Shown piece by piece: positions 5,945-6,212 of a stretch of 6,212 bases of DNA. Within the stretch, counting starts at the first letter, position 1. Each line of letters starts with the position of its first letter. Under the pieces are notes generated by a model. It did not search any database. It was not told where the DNA came from and was given only the letters and a program-made list of their open reading frames with translations. This DNA comes from Caldifarciminota bacterium (lineage in GTDB: Bacteria; Hydrothermota; Tepidihabitantia; Tepidihabitantales; JAOUPE01). A program made the translations under genes and the position numbers. The DNA lies in contig JAOUPE010000102.1 in the NCBI GenBank assembly GCA_029880025.1, positions 1 through 6,212 of the forward strand. Reading direction: 5' to 3'.

Positions 5945-6031
5945 GCCGGGATGGCGGAATTTGGTAGACGCAAGGGACTTAAAATCCCTCGGTTCTTTGG
6001 GACCATGCCGGTTCAATTCCGGCTCCCGGCA
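5945..6031 (+). tRNA. trnL: tRNA-Leu (anticodon TAA)
   Basis: An 87-nt class II tRNA. The acceptor GCCGGGA pairs with TCCCGGC and the discriminator is A6031, the Leu identity base. The anticodon stem AGGGA/TCCCT encloses CTTAAAA with TAA at 5980-5982. A long variable arm with stem GGTTC/GGACC is present. The T arm GCCGG-TTCAATT-CCGGC is canonical. No CCA is encoded. It ends 43 nt before the sigma-factor start. Confidence 0.97.
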
Positions 6032-6059
6032 TCTTTTATTTCTGATTAAACCTTTGCCC

Positions 6060-6065
6060 TAAAAT
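6060..6065 (+). promoter_or_regulatory. Candidate -10 box for the sigma-factor gene
   Basis: TAAAAT at 6060-6065 is identical to the -10 box of the foldase gene and again leaves exactly 9 nt before the ATG (6075). No good -35 hexamer is found at 15-18 bp, and no TGn extension is present, so this could be a weak or activator-dependent promoter. Confidence 0.4.
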
Positions 6066-6074
6066 ATTGTCTAA

Positions 6075-6212
6075 ATGATAAATGAGAGAATGGTTGAAGA
6101 CAATGAACTGGTCTCAAGATTTCAAAATGGCGAAGAAAATTGTTTTGATGAACTGGTTGAAAGATACCAAAATAAAATCTATTCTTTGGCATATCGGATG
6201 GTTCATCACCAT
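6075..6212 (+). CDS. ECF-type RNA polymerase sigma factor, N-terminal fragment (3' end outside window)
   Basis: The frame is open from ATG 6075 to the window end, 46 codons. From residue 6 the protein reads M-VEDNELVSRFQNGEENCF (6-24), then DELVERYQNKIYSLAYRM (25-42) and VHHH. The pattern D..LV..FQ.G....F..LV.RY...IY.LAYR is region 2.1 at the start of group 4 (ECF, RpoE-like) sigma factors, which direct RNA polymerase to stress or envelope regulons. The DNA-binding parts lie outside the window. ATG 6090 is an alternative start; 6075 is preferred because it stands 9 nt after a TAAAAT box, as at other genes here. No Shine-Dalgarno sequence is present. Whether an anti-sigma factor follows cannot be seen. 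Confidence 0.82.
   Translation, partial: MINERMVEDNELVSRFQNGEENCFDELVERYQNKIYSLAYRMVHHH

Noticed and set aside
5516..6031. tRNA cluster as an integration site of a mobile element
   Set aside because: No integrase gene and no duplicated tRNA 3' end is present in the window.

Overview
The window reads as ordinary bacterial chromosome of moderate GC. It holds a bacterial-type GlmS, an ECF-type sigma factor start and four tRNAs with no encoded CCA. The absence of Shine-Dalgarno sequences, promoters sitting almost on the start codons, the GGEGNGG-type phosphohexomutase and the PF04008 adenosine-specific kinase (common in archaea and deep or thermophilic bacteria) suggest an uncultivated or thermophilic lineage, perhaps FCB/WOR-3-like. 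That placement is an impression, not a result.

Layout. 1-2470 (+): the 3' part of a phosphohexomutase, probably glmM, followed after 8 nt by complete glmS. These are two consecutive steps from fructose-6-phosphate to glucosamine-1-phosphate, feeding UDP-GlcNAc. 2495-3560 (-): two genes convergent to glmS, an adenosine-specific kinase family protein transcribed first and then a small two-helix membrane protein with a PH-like tail. 3561-3663: a 103-bp divergent promoter region. 3664-5427 (+): a membrane-anchored PpiD/SurA-like periplasmic folding factor with degenerate parvulin modules. 5516-6031 (+): a tRNA cluster Glu(TTC)-Gly(GCC)-Cys(GCA)-Leu(TAA) whose two longer spacers carry repeat-like DNA. 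6075-end (+): the first 46 codons of an ECF-type sigma factor.

Two signals stand out. First, the three best promoter candidates each leave exactly 9 nt between the -10 hexamer and the ATG, and two of them also have a TTGAC(G/T) -35 box at 16-bp spacing. This predicts leaderless or nearly leaderless mRNAs and explains the missing ribosome binding sites. Second, the tRNA-Cys gene lacks both partners of the universal G18-U55 (pseudouridine 55) elbow contact, having A18 and G55, while its three neighbours are canonical.

No CRISPR array, insertion sequence, phage gene or defence system is visible. Most of the window is housekeeping DNA.
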